Origin: Aliivibrio fischeri
Lineage (GTDB): Bacteria; Pseudomonadota; Gammaproteobacteria; Enterobacterales; Vibrionaceae
Assembly (NCBI RefSeq): GCF_009727955.1
Contig: NZ_WOBR01000004.1
Location: forward strand, 327,916-391,915
DNA: 64,000 nt
Reading direction: 5' to 3'
Shown here piece after piece: positions 55,760 to 64,000 of this stretch (the first letter of the stretch is position 1; every line of letters begins with the position of its first letter). The notes below the pieces were generated by a model. It saw only the letters and a list, made by a program, of their open reading frames with translations, ran no database searches and was not told the origin of the DNA. Both the position numbers and the translations under genes were made by a program.

Positions 55760-57130
55760 TTAAGCTTGTGCGCTTTCTACTTGTTCATCGGTACTTTTCT
55801 GTCCTAATACTCGACTTGTGATTGTACCTGCTGTCATTGCTCCACTTACATTTAGTGCGGTACGAGCCATATCAATCAAAGGTTCGATAGAAATAAGTAG
55901 TGCAGCAATAGTAACGGGTAATCCCATAGCAGGTAACACGATTAAAGCTGCGAATGTTGCTCCACCGCCAACACCTGCAATACCAAATGAACTTACCGTG
56001 ATAATCGCAACTAGAGATAAAATGAAATGTCCATCAATCGGGATCCCCACAGTAGGTGCAACCATTACCGCCAACATTGCAGGGTAGATACCAGCACAGC
56101 CATTTTGGCCAATTGTCGCCCCAAAGGTCGCTGATAAATTGGCAATTGCTGGTGGTACACGTAGTTTTGTTATTTGTGCTTCAACATTTAGTGGAATCGT
56201 TGCTGCTGAGCTACGAGAGCTAAATGCGAATGTCAGTACAGGCCAAATCTTTTTAAAGTAATCAATAGGACTAACACCCACCAGTGATACCAATAAGCCG
56301 TGTACAACGAACATTAATAAAATGGCGATATATGAAGCTACGATGAAACCAAGTAGATTTAAGATGTCGGCCGCATTTGATGTGGCAACCACTTTTGTTA
56401 ATAACGCTAGGATACCATAAGGCGTTAGTGCCATTATCATTTTAACTAATCGCATCACAATTGACTGTGCAACATCAACGAAAGTATTGATAGGAGCCGC
56501 TAGCTCTTCTTTTTCTTGGCTCACTTTACGCGCGGCAATACCTGATAGAATGGCAAAAATAACAACAGCAATGATAGATGTTGAGCGAGTACCCGTTAAA
56601 TCAGCAAATGGATTGGTCGGAATAAAGCTAACTAGCATTTGAGGAATGCTTAAATCACTTACGCTACCAATGCGAGATTCAAGTACAGCAACACGAGCTG
56701 TTTCACGAGCACCTTCTGTTAACCCCTCAGCGGTTAAGCCGAAAGTATGAGTCACGGTGATACCAATAAGAGCGGCTATCATAGTAGTAACAAGTAAAAC
56801 ACTAATAGTTACACCACTGATTTTTCCTAGGGAACCTGATTTATCCAGTTTAACCACAGCGGCAAACATAGAAACAAGCACTAGAGGCATTATTACCATT
56901 TTAAGTAGACCAACATAACCACTGCCTACAATATTGACCCAATTAAGTGTTGTGTTAATTACGTCGCTGCCTCCACCGTATACTAGGTGAAGCCCTAAGC
57001 CATATAAGCTACCAGCAACAAGACCAATCAAAACTAATCTCGATAATGTATATTCTTTACGTTGCTGTGTATTGAGAAAAAAGATGAGGCCGATAAATAC
57101 GGCTAAATTGATGATAACGGCTAATGACAT
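55760..57130 (-). CDS. tcyP: L-cystine symporter TcyP/YdjN family
   Basis: The 456-residue inner-membrane symporter belongs to the DAACS (dicarboxylate/amino acid:cation) family, TcyP/YdjN branch, which imports L-cystine. It has multiple transmembrane helices and family motifs: [33 protein letters not shown] (HP1 serine-rich loop), and [16 protein letters not shown] followed by [14 protein letters not shown]. The C-terminus is short and polar. I chose ATG 57130 because AGGAA lies upstream; the 18-residue extension lacks a ribosome site. It is divergent from tpm. CysB control is known in E. coli; not tested here. Confidence 0.9.
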   Translation of the reverse strand: MSLAVIINLAVFIGLIFFLNTQQRKEYTLSRLVLIGLVAGSLYGLGLHLVYGGGSDVINTTLNWVNIVGSGYVGLLKMVIMPLVLVSMFAAVVKLDKSGSLGKISGVTISVLLVTTMIAALIGITVTHTFGLTAEGLTEGARETARVAVLESRIGSVSDLSIPQMLVSFIPTNPFADLTGTRSTSIIAVVIFAILSGIAARKVSQEKEELAAPINTFVDVAQSIVMRLVKMIMALTPYGILALLTKVVATSNAADILNLLGFIVASYIAILLMFVVHGLLVSLVGVSPIDYFKKIWPVLTFAFSSRSSAATIPLNVEAQITKLRVPPAIANLSATFGATIGQNGCAGIYPAMLAVMVAPTVGIPIDGHFILSLVAIITVSSFGIAGVGGGATFAALIVLPAMGLPVTIAALLISIEPLIDMARTALNVSGAMTAGTITSRVLGQKSTDEQVESAQA

Positions 57131-57374
57131 ACTGCATTCCTGTTCATAAATGCGCCCATTTTTAAGGGGTAAGACGCAAAGCACTTTGATTTAGTAAGGA
57201 TAATAACGATTCGTAGGTTAGTAGGGTAATTGATAAAAGTTATTCTATATAACTAAATGGAATAACTGATTTGTATTAAGTTATAGATACCGTCGTTATC
57301 GTTTAACAGCTAGAACAAAAGTATGTGATGCGGTACCATTTCAGCATAAAAATAAGCTAAATAAAGGAAAGTAA

Positions 57375-58016
57375 ATGGAACATGAATTTTGGCAAAAAAA
57401 ATGGGCAAGTAATGTCATTGGTTTCCACCTGCCTGATACTAATCCAATCTTAACTCAATATTGGTCAGCTCTAGAGCCAAAAAGAAATGAAACTGTTTTT
57501 GTTCCATTGTGTGGTAAATCAATGGATCTTGATTGGTTAGCTGAACGTCATAATTCAGTAACAGGGGTAGAGCTGAGTCAGATAGCCGTTCGTGCTTTCT
57601 TTGCTGAGCGCTTGTATACACCGACAGTGACGCAATTAAGTAGCACCCTAGAACTTTATGAATTTGATGAGTTCACTATCTATTCAGGTGATTATTTTGT
57701 TGCTCCTATTGAAGCCGCTGATTTAATTTATGATCGCGCCGCATTAGTTGCTCTACCAAAAGAGATGCGTGAAGAATACGTCCAAGTGTTACATAGCCGA
57801 TTAAAAGAAAGTGGGCGCATATTATTAGTAACACTAGATTATGATCAAAATGAAATGGCAGGACCTCCTTTCTCTGTACCTGAAGAAGAAGTACGAGCGC
57901 TATTTTCGGGAATGAAAATTACACGGTTACAGCGAGATGAAGCTGATGCGGAGCACCCTAAAATTAAAAAAGGGTTATCTCGTTTTGCTGAAGAAGTGTG
58001 GTTAATTGAAAATTAA
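57375..58016 (+). CDS. tpm: Thiopurine S-methyltransferase
   Basis: The 213-residue SAM-dependent methyltransferase has the bacterial TPMT pattern: [20 protein letters not shown], then [20 protein letters not shown] (SAM motif I), [18 protein letters not shown], and [20 protein letters not shown]. Bacterial TPMTs are linked to tellurite and selenite methylation, from published work on Tpm. Length and ends match the family. AAGGA is upstream of ATG 57375. It is a single gene with its own terminator. Confidence 0.94.
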   Translation: MEHEFWQKKWASNVIGFHLPDTNPILTQYWSALEPKRNETVFVPLCGKSMDLDWLAERHNSVTGVELSQIAVRAFFAERLYTPTVTQLSSTLELYEFDEFTIYSGDYFVAPIEAADLIYDRAALVALPKEMREEYVQVLHSRLKESGRILLVTLDYDQNEMAGPPFSVPEEEVRALFSGMKITRLQRDEADAEHPKIKKGLSRFAEEVWLIEN

Positions 58017-58043
58017 TCAATAAAAATGAAGTGAGTTTATATG

Positions 58044-58075
58044 AAGGCTATCAAGTTTGTTTGATAGCCTTTTTT
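58044..58075 (+). terminator. Terminator after tpm
   Basis: AAGGCTATCAA / TTGATAGCCTT with loop gtttg, followed by TTTT. Confidence 0.9.
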
Positions 58076-58208
58076 GTTGTTAATGAGTTACGCATCATAA
58101 ATTTGTAATTTGCTTTTCTTGTTACATTTCAAATGTGATCGATATTTATTTATGAGGAAGGACAACGATTTATGATCGAGTTCCCCTACATAAAAAATAA
58201 AGATAATA

Positions 58209-60113
58209 ATGAAAAAACATATATTAACTTCAGCAATTTTACTTTCGTTAAGTGGTTATGCAGTAGCAGCAGATGGCGATCTTGTTGATGTGACGATTCT
58301 TGGGACATCAGATATTCATGGTCATTTTATGCCTTGGGATTATGCGAGTGATAAGCTCAATATGAAAGGCAGTTTGAGTCAGATAGCGACAAAAGTAAAA
58401 ACCATTCGAGAGCAACAAGAAAATGTAATATTGGTAGATGCCGGTGATACGATTCAAGGCAATTTTGTTGAAACTTTTAAGGATGAGCCTACAGATCCCA
58501 TGATGCTCGGCTTTAATGAAATGAAATATGATATTTGGGTGTTAGGTAATCATGAGTTTGATTTTGGCTTGAATGTACTTAATCGTTCACTGACTCAATT
58601 TAAAGGTACATCACTAGGTGGGAATATAAAGCGAAAAGATGGCAACCCATTCTTACCTGCTTATAAAATTATTGAGAAAAATGGAATTAAAATTGGTGTG
58701 ATTGGTATGGATACACCAATGACACAAGTATTTGCTGAAGGCACAAATCGCCTTGAAGGTATGACTTTTACTAATCCATCCCTTGAAGTGAAAAAAGTCA
58801 TTAAAGAAATAGATAATAAAGTGGATGCGATTGTATTAGTTGCTCATATGGGACTAGATAATGAGAACAATATAGAAGCGACTGGGGTTACTGATATCGC
58901 GAATGCCAACCCAGAAATAGATGCTATCGTTGCAGGTCACATGCATACTCGTATTGATAAAGCGACGGTAAATGGTGTGATTATTACGGAACCAGATAAA
59001 TATGGGCGAGCGCTTTCTCGGGTCGATTTACAGTTTGAAGAGAAGAATGGGCAGTTCACTCTAGTTAATAAAGACAGCTTTACATACAAGATAAAAGGCG
59101 TTGAATCAGACGAAAAGATGGAAGAATTGTATGCTCCATATCATAAACGTCTGCGTGAAAATGCAAACCGTGTCGTCGCAGAATTACTAGGTGTTGATCT
59201 TGTTCCTGAAAATGAAATTAAAGGTATACCACAAGTTCATATTCAGGATACAGGGATTAGTGCCTTGTTCCAAGAAGCCAGCATGCACTATGCACCTTTA
59301 GCAAATGTGATTGCCTTACAAATTGATAATGATATGGCTGAATTAGATGTTGGAGAAATTAAAGCCAAAGATATTGCTTATAATTATCAGTATGCCGGCG
59401 GTGAAATTACTGTTTATGAAATGACAGGTAAAGAGCTGAAAAAATATATGGAGTGGTCAGCGGGTTATTTCAATAGCGTAAAAGAAGGGGATGTTACATA
59501 CAGTTTTAATCTTGATCGTCGCTCATCAAAATATTCAACCAATGATTTCTTTGCTGGTGTGACTTATGCAATAGATTTAACAAAGCCTGCTGGTGAACGT
59601 ATTACTGATCTTAAATTTGCCGATGGTAGAGATATTACGAATAATACACCAATTCGTATTGGAATGAACAGCTACCGAATGGGGCATTTAACCAAAGATG
59701 GTGGTGTGCTTGAAGGTAGACATTTCCCAGTTTTGTTTGATACCGAAGAAGAGTTTGGAGAAGAAGATGGAACAATTCGGAACTTAACCATTCGCTACCT
59801 AGACGAGGTAAAAAAAGGTAAATACGAAGGTAAGCCAATGAGTCGCTGGACATTGATCGGTCTTGAAGGTTATGAGAAAGAACGAGAAACGGTAAAGGCG
59901 TTAATTAACAGTGGCAAAATAGACGTACCAAAAAGCAAAGATGGCCGATATACCAATGTTGAATCTATTAATGTAAAAGATAAGATATTTTCAACGGAAG
60001 CTGAATTAACGACTTATTTAAGTAAACTTGAACAATCTTTAGATAAGGCGACAACTGAGGCTGAAAAAGCACGAATCCACCGCGATATGGTAATTGCAAA
60101 AGCTCTGAATTAA
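58209..60113 (+). CDS. Periplasmic 5'-nucleotidase / cyclic phosphodiesterase family protein
   Basis: The 634-residue protein has a signal peptide (LSLSGYAVAA). An N-terminal calcineurin-like metallophosphatase domain (TILGTSDIHGHFMPWDYA, VILVDAGDTIQGNF, VLGNHEFDFGLN, LVAHMGLDNE and IVAGHMHTRI) supplies the two-metal ligands. A C-terminal 5'-nucleotidase specificity domain (AYNYQYAGGEITVYEMTG) completes it. The layout fits UshA/CpdB/YfkN-type enzymes that dephosphorylate nucleotides in the periplasm; the specific branch is not certain. It is longer than UshA because of extra C-terminal helices. It is monocistronic. Confidence 0.85.
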   Translation: MKKHILTSAILLSLSGYAVAADGDLVDVTILGTSDIHGHFMPWDYASDKLNMKGSLSQIATKVKTIREQQENVILVDAGDTIQGNFVETFKDEPTDPMMLGFNEMKYDIWVLGNHEFDFGLNVLNRSLTQFKGTSLGGNIKRKDGNPFLPAYKIIEKNGIKIGVIGMDTPMTQVFAEGTNRLEGMTFTNPSLEVKKVIKEIDNKVDAIVLVAHMGLDNENNIEATGVTDIANANPEIDAIVAGHMHTRIDKATVNGVIITEPDKYGRALSRVDLQFEEKNGQFTLVNKDSFTYKIKGVESDEKMEELYAPYHKRLRENANRVVAELLGVDLVPENEIKGIPQVHIQDTGISALFQEASMHYAPLANVIALQIDNDMAELDVGEIKAKDIAYNYQYAGGEITVYEMTGKELKKYMEWSAGYFNSVKEGDVTYSFNLDRRSSKYSTNDFFAGVTYAIDLTKPAGERITDLKFADGRDITNNTPIRIGMNSYRMGHLTKDGGVLEGRHFPVLFDTEEEFGEEDGTIRNLTIRYLDEVKKGKYEGKPMSRWTLIGLEGYEKERETVKALINSGKIDVPKSKDGRYTNVESINVKDKIFSTEAELTTYLSKLEQSLDKATTEAEKARIHRDMVIAKALN

Positions 60114-60118
60114 ACAAC

Positions 60119-60147
60119 AAAAAAGGTGATCATAATTGGTCACCTTT
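60119..60147. terminator. Terminator between the nucleotidase and LysR genes
   Basis: AAAAAAGGTGA-tcataattgg-TCACCTTT. The LysR stop codon (60130-60132) lies in the hairpin loop. The hairpin closely resembles the one at 63866-63908. Confidence 0.8.
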
Positions 60148-61044
60148 ATTTTTTATACTATGTATTTCTTCTAAAAATTGTTGTACAGCAGGACGACTAT
60201 TAGATTTCGAATGATAGCAAACAACATCTAACTGAATAGTCCAATCAGGGTATTCTGTAAAGGCTGTCACTAATGTCCCCTTAATTAATTCTTTTTCAAC
60301 CGCATGCATTGGAACCCACGCAACCCCGATACCATTAATCGCCATTTCAATGAGAGATTCGCTTAACGTTGTTTCAAACACTTGACTGAAAGGTACTGAA
60401 ATAGATTTTGTAAGTTGATTTACTACTTTGTAGAGAAATGTATGTTCTGAATAAGAGAGTAACGGCCATGGAGTATCATCTTTGTGATTTTTTAATAAAT
60501 CCGGAGAGATAACAGGAATAATTTTTTCCTGAAATAAAATGTGCTTTTCAAGTTTATCTTCTAAGGAAATAGATGGTCTCATTCCGATCATATTATAAGC
60601 AAATAAAAGGTCACTAGAGTCATCTAATAGAGTTTGAAAATGATTGTCGATCCCTTGTACGGAAGGGTTAATAGATATATTTAGATGATTTAGGTGGTTA
60701 TTAAATTGAGCTAAAAGATTTGGTAACAGATTAATTGCAAAGGAATGCAAACAAACAATTCGTACCGTATTGTCTGTTTTTAATGAAGCTAATGAAAAGT
60801 CCTCTTTTGTTATTTTGATTTGGTTAAGTAGGTTTTCAGCATAAGGAACAAATTTATTTCCGTGATCGGTTAAACCTATGGGGTAAGAACTACGATCGAA
60901 TAATGGAACACCAACCCAAAGCTCCAAGGCTTGGATTCGACGGCTAAATGCAGATTGTGTTACGTACCTTGATTTAGCAGCAGCAGAGAAATTCCCTAGT
61001 TCAATTAGACTCATAAAGTCTTCTAACCATTTAAATTCAAACAC
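60130..61044 (-). CDS. LysR-family transcriptional regulator
   Basis: The 304-residue protein starts at a GTG. It has an N-terminal LysR winged helix (WLEDFMSLIELGNFSAAAK, SAFSRRIQALELWVGVPLF) and a C-terminal periplasmic-binding-like effector domain (about 90-300). It is transcribed divergently from iadA and the DcuC-like transporter, the usual layout for a local activator. The effector is probably linked to aspartyl peptides or a dicarboxylate; this is inferred from neighbours. The intergenic region contains several T-N11-A-type stretches but none that decide an operator. Confidence 0.87.
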   Translation of the reverse strand: MFEFKWLEDFMSLIELGNFSAAAKSRYVTQSAFSRRIQALELWVGVPLFDRSSYPIGLTDHGNKFVPYAENLLNQIKITKEDFSLASLKTDNTVRIVCLHSFAINLLPNLLAQFNNHLNHLNISINPSVQGIDNHFQTLLDDSSDLLFAYNMIGMRPSISLEDKLEKHILFQEKIIPVISPDLLKNHKDDTPWPLLSYSEHTFLYKVVNQLTKSISVPFSQVFETTLSESLIEMAINGIGVAWVPMHAVEKELIKGTLVTAFTEYPDWTIQLDVVCYHSKSNSRPAVQQFLEEIHSIKNKGDQL

Positions 61045-61239
61045 TTAATAACTCATCTTTATCATTATGATTTATAAGAATACTATCATTCAAAATTAGC
61101 AATAGAAATCGAGATACTCACATTTTTTATATGGTTATTATTGTTTTTGATAGTTTTAGCTCTCAAATATTCATCGAGATAAATATCAGGATATTAAGGG
61201 AGGTGGAATGTATAAATAATATATGAAGTAGAGGGAATG

Positions 61240-62376
61240 ATGTTTATTTTATTAAAGAATGCAAATGTATACGCTCCTCAGCACTTAGGGAAGGTTAATG
61301 TGTTGATTGGTTGTGGAAAGGTAATTTCTATTGGGGCTGATTTGAATGTTCAAGGCATTGGTGATATTTCGATCATTGACTGCCAAGGGAAAACAGTAAC
61401 TCCAGGTTTAATAGATCAACATGTGCATCTGATTGGAGGTGGAGGTGAAGGTGGCTTTTCTAGTCGAACGCCACAAGTTACATTCTCTAAGTTAATTCAA
61501 GCAGGAACAACAAGTGTCGTTGGGGTATTGGGAACGGATGGTATTTCTCGTTCACCACGTGATTTATATGCAAAAGCTGCTGCGCTTACAGAAGAAGGAA
61601 TGACAGCTTATATGCATACAGGTTCGTATGAGGTGCCAACGAAAACGATAACTACATCTATTCGGGATGATATCTCTTTTTTACCTTCAGTTCTCGGCGT
61701 AAAGATAGCGCTAGCAGATCATAGATGTTCATTTCCAACGTTACAAGAATTGAGTCGTATTGTTTCTGATATACGCATTGCTAGCTTATTAGCTAAAAAA
61801 CGAGGGGTATTGCATATGCATATGGGGGCTTTATCTGATCCTTTTGCTTCTGTTTTTGAGTTATTAGATATGGGGATACCCGTTAGTCATTTTTCACCAA
61901 CCCACGTTGCTCGAACTGAATCTCTATTTAGTGAAGCTATGCAATTTGCTCGTCGAGGTGGTTATATTGATATTACATCAGGAGGTAGTCAATTTATTGC
62001 TCCAGAGCTTGCGATTAAACAAGCAATAGAGTCTGGTATAGATCCGAAACATATAACAGTGAGCTCCGATGGGAATGGTAGTCTGCCAAAGTTTGATGTG
62101 GATGGAAACATGGTAGCGTTAACCGCTGCAAATGTTGATGGAAACTTATTGTTATTACCTAAATTGATAGAGTCTGGTATTACACCAGAGGTCGCTATTG
62201 CCATGTTAACATCAAATGTTGCAGATTCTCTGGGGATTAATAAAGGTCGATTACAGCTTGGTCAAGATGCCGATTTATGTATATTTAATGATGATTTTAC
62301 ACTTTATGGAGTAGTAGCAAAAGGCAAAACAGTGCTGCTTGATAATGAATTACTTGTAACTGGAAACTTTGAATAA
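61240..62376 (+). CDS. iadA: Isoaspartyl dipeptidase
   Basis: The 378-residue zinc metallohydrolase (amidohydrolase superfamily) cleaves beta-aspartyl dipeptides from damaged proteins. The motif VTPGLIDQHVHLIGGGGEGG gives the HxH metal pair. VKIALADHRCSFPT and MHMGALSDPFASVFEL give further His ligands, and ITVSSDGNGSLPKFD carries the catalytic Asp. GAGGGA lies 3-4 bases before a double ATG; 61240 is the better-spaced one, 61237 is possible. It is followed 10 bases later by the transporter gene, forming an operon opposite a LysR regulator. Confidence 0.92.
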   Translation: MFILLKNANVYAPQHLGKVNVLIGCGKVISIGADLNVQGIGDISIIDCQGKTVTPGLIDQHVHLIGGGGEGGFSSRTPQVTFSKLIQAGTTSVVGVLGTDGISRSPRDLYAKAAALTEEGMTAYMHTGSYEVPTKTITTSIRDDISFLPSVLGVKIALADHRCSFPTLQELSRIVSDIRIASLLAKKRGVLHMHMGALSDPFASVFELLDMGIPVSHFSPTHVARTESLFSEAMQFARRGGYIDITSGGSQFIAPELAIKQAIESGIDPKHITVSSDGNGSLPKFDVDGNMVALTAANVDGNLLLLPKLIESGITPEVAIAMLTSNVADSLGINKGRLQLGQDADLCIFNDDFTLYGVVAKGKTVLLDNELLVTGNFE

Positions 62377-62386
62377 GGGGTTAGAT

Positions 62387-63853
62387 ATGAGTTTATTTAT
62401 TGCATTATGTGGATTGATTTTTGCGGGGCGATTAATTTTAAAAAACTATAACCCTCAAGGTGTACTCTTCTTTGTTGGTATCGTTATGATGACCATCTCT
62501 ATTTTTACTAATAATGCAACTTTTGTTGACAAATCAACAGGTTGGATTGGGTTTGATATTTTTGAATATATAAGCATGGTATTTGGTAAACAATCCGGTG
62601 GTTTAGGTTTAAAAATAATGCTTATAGGAGGGTTTGCTCTATTAATGTCCGCGATAGGTGCAAGTCAAGTAATGGTAAAGTTAACCGCTAAACCATTAAT
62701 GAAGCTAAATTCACCTTACTTGATGTTAGCACTTGCCTTTGTTCTTGGTCAGATGTTATCACTCTTTATCTCAAGTGCAACGGGACTTGGTTTATTGTTG
62801 ATGGCAACACTTTATCCTGTATTGATTAGACTTGGCTGTAGTAAGGCGGGAGTTGCTTCTGTATTGGCTAGTACTTGTGCAATTGAGTTTGGGCCTGGTT
62901 CAGGGAACTCAATTTTAGCTGCTCAAACTGCGGGTCTAGATATTACGGAATACTTCGTTGGAGAACAGTTACCAATTATTAGTGTATTAATCATAATTGT
63001 GGCAATTATACATGCCATTACACAACGTTTTTTTGATCGTAGTGATGAAAGAAATCAGATATTAGAGCCTGTAATTAATGATGGTATTGAATCTGAACAA
63101 AGTGCTCCATTCTATTATGTAATACTTCCGATGTTGCCATTATTTTTTATGCTTACATTTAGTAATCTTGGTGTGAAAACAATTAATGTCGGTATGGCTA
63201 CTGCGATCATTTTGAGTGTTTTTGTTAGTCTTGTATTTGAATTTATTCGAGAAAGAAAAGCAAAACCAGTATTTGAAAAACTGCAAGGAGTGTTTAATGA
63301 TATGGGAAAAGTTTTTGCTTCCGTTGTAACTTTAATTATTGCAGGACAGACTTTTTCGATGGGATTAAAATCAATAGGAGCAATTGATTCAATGTTACAT
63401 ATGGCAAGTAGCGTTGGGCTTTCTGCCGCGGTTATTATTTTGTTTATGGCGCTATTAACTTTTATTATTTCTGCATTAATGGGATCAGGAAATGCGGCCT
63501 TTTTCTCTTTTGCTCCAATGGTACCTCAAATAGCTCATAAAATAGGTGCGAATACTGTAGACATGATCTTACCAATTCAATTATCTGCAGGTTTTGGTAG
63601 GACAATATCCCCGATTGCTGGTGTTATCATTGCTGTTGCCGGTATTTCAGGTTTATCCCCATTTGATATCGTTCGTCGAACGTTGATACCAATGATCAGT
63701 GGTTGGCTATTAATGCTAATATTAACTTTTTATCAGGGAGGACAATTAATGCAATTAATACCATTTTTGATTGTTATATTGGTTCTTTCTATTGGTATTG
63801 GATGGGTTGTAAAGAAAAAGAATAATAGTTCACAAGTTACCCCAGTAACTTAA
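62387..63853 (+). CDS. dcuC: DcuC-family C4-dicarboxylate transporter
   Basis: The 488-residue inner-membrane protein has about 12 transmembrane helices. Its features resemble the DcuC family of anaerobic C4-dicarboxylate carriers (LMSAIGASQVMVKLTAKPLMKL, CAIEFGPGSGNSILAAQTAG, GSGNAAFFSFAPMVPQIA). I chose ATG 62387 with AAGGGG upstream; the in-frame TTG at 62369 precedes it and overlaps iadA. It follows iadA by 10 bases. With iadA releasing aspartate, its substrate may be aspartate or another C4-acid, or an aspartyl peptide; that is an inference. Confidence 0.82.
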   Translation: MSLFIALCGLIFAGRLILKNYNPQGVLFFVGIVMMTISIFTNNATFVDKSTGWIGFDIFEYISMVFGKQSGGLGLKIMLIGGFALLMSAIGASQVMVKLTAKPLMKLNSPYLMLALAFVLGQMLSLFISSATGLGLLLMATLYPVLIRLGCSKAGVASVLASTCAIEFGPGSGNSILAAQTAGLDITEYFVGEQLPIISVLIIIVAIIHAITQRFFDRSDERNQILEPVINDGIESEQSAPFYYVILPMLPLFFMLTFSNLGVKTINVGMATAIILSVFVSLVFEFIRERKAKPVFEKLQGVFNDMGKVFASVVTLIIAGQTFSMGLKSIGAIDSMLHMASSVGLSAAVIILFMALLTFIISALMGSGNAAFFSFAPMVPQIAHKIGANTVDMILPIQLSAGFGRTISPIAGVIIAVAGISGLSPFDIVRRTLIPMISGWLLMLILTFYQGGQLMQLIPFLIVILVLSIGIGWVVKKKNNSSQVTPVT

Positions 63854-63865
63854 TAAACACAAAAA

Positions 63866-63908
63866 ACAAAAAAGGTGGCCATAATTGAGCCACCTTTGTC
63901 TTTTTTTA
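63866..63908. terminator. Terminator after the iadA operon
   Basis: AAAGGTGGC-cataattga-GCCACCTTT is followed by TTTTTTT. It is near-identical in design to the hairpin at 60119-60147. Confidence 0.88.
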
Positions 63909-63928
63909 TCACAAAGATAAAATAAATC

Positions 63929-64000
63929 TTATAAGTAAAGCTTAGCTAAATCGCTTGCTTCTACTTCTTGACCTTCTAGTTGTTGGTTCCAGTTTGTACC
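63929..64000 (-). CDS. Partial gene, C-terminal 23 residues only
   Basis: An open minus-strand frame runs off the window edge and ends LEGQEVEASDLAKLYL, with TAA at 63929-63931. The downstream terminator at 63866-63908 fits a real gene end. Too little is visible to name it. Confidence 0.55.
   Translation of the reverse strand, partial: GTNWNQQLEGQEVEASDLAKLYL

Overview
The window looks like ordinary chromosomal DNA from a marine Vibrionaceae, most likely Aliivibrio (A. fischeri group). The evidence is the low G+C content and the gene set: FadL, YccA/BI-1, an AapJQMP-type amino-acid importer, YdiJ, DUF3334, DUF2947, a VC1899-like DUF1887 protein, and a DUF2760 + twin Hsp70 cluster. No rRNA, tRNA, CRISPR array, insertion sequence or prophage was seen. 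The genus call rests on recalled similarity, not on a search.

Layout. 1-9.9 kb: a FadL porin, a GNAT acetyltransferase, a secreted Nudix domain fused to a PAP2 phosphatase, two Sel1-repeat proteins, a two-gene operon of a membrane P-loop protein plus an MscS channel, and a BI-1/YccA protein. 10-14.2 kb: a four-gene ABC importer for polar amino acids, with a hairpin after the binding-protein gene. 14.5-19.4 kb: a CysG-like siroheme protein with a cut-down methyltransferase domain, a GntR/UTRA regulator, two small or unknown genes, periplasmic asparaginase with a CRP-like site, and a DUF3334 protein carrying a CheC/CheX phosphatase signature. 19.5-27.4 kb: YdiJ, a pseudo-receiver/TPR protein, a CBS protein and ZntA with a MerR-type operator. 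27.4-43.9 kb: an HD-GYP protein, a divergent three-gene type I secretion-like operon (two ABC proteins with eroded ATPase motifs plus an HlyD adaptor), and a convergent giant VCBS-repeat protein of 2918 residues. 44.2-53.0 kb: uridine phosphorylase, the stand-alone CARF-nuclease-like DUF1887 protein, two small unknowns, and the Hsp70/Hsp70/DUF2760 operon. 53.2-64 kb: a CHASE-GGDEF cyclase, an exonuclease, a possible 26-residue gene, a TcyP cystine symporter, Tpm, a 5'-nucleotidase-family protein, and a LysR regulator divergent from iadA and a DcuC-like transporter. The right edge cuts a minus-strand gene.

Together the genes suggest an amino-acid and peptide scavenging theme (Aap importer, AnsB, IadA/DcuC-like, TcyP), c-di-GMP signalling (HD-GYP and GGDEF) beside a large surface or secreted adhesin locus, and several poorly described modules. 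The best candidates for undescribed biology are: the secretion operon whose two NBDs both lack canonical catalytic residues, with its giant VCBS partner lacking visible RTX repeats; the CRISPR-free Card1-like protein with a changed CARF motif and clustered TGTAAT/ATTACA sites upstream; the MscS/P-loop pair; the Hsp70 pair with a membrane-anchored DUF2760 partner; and DUF3334 as a probable CheX-type phosphatase.
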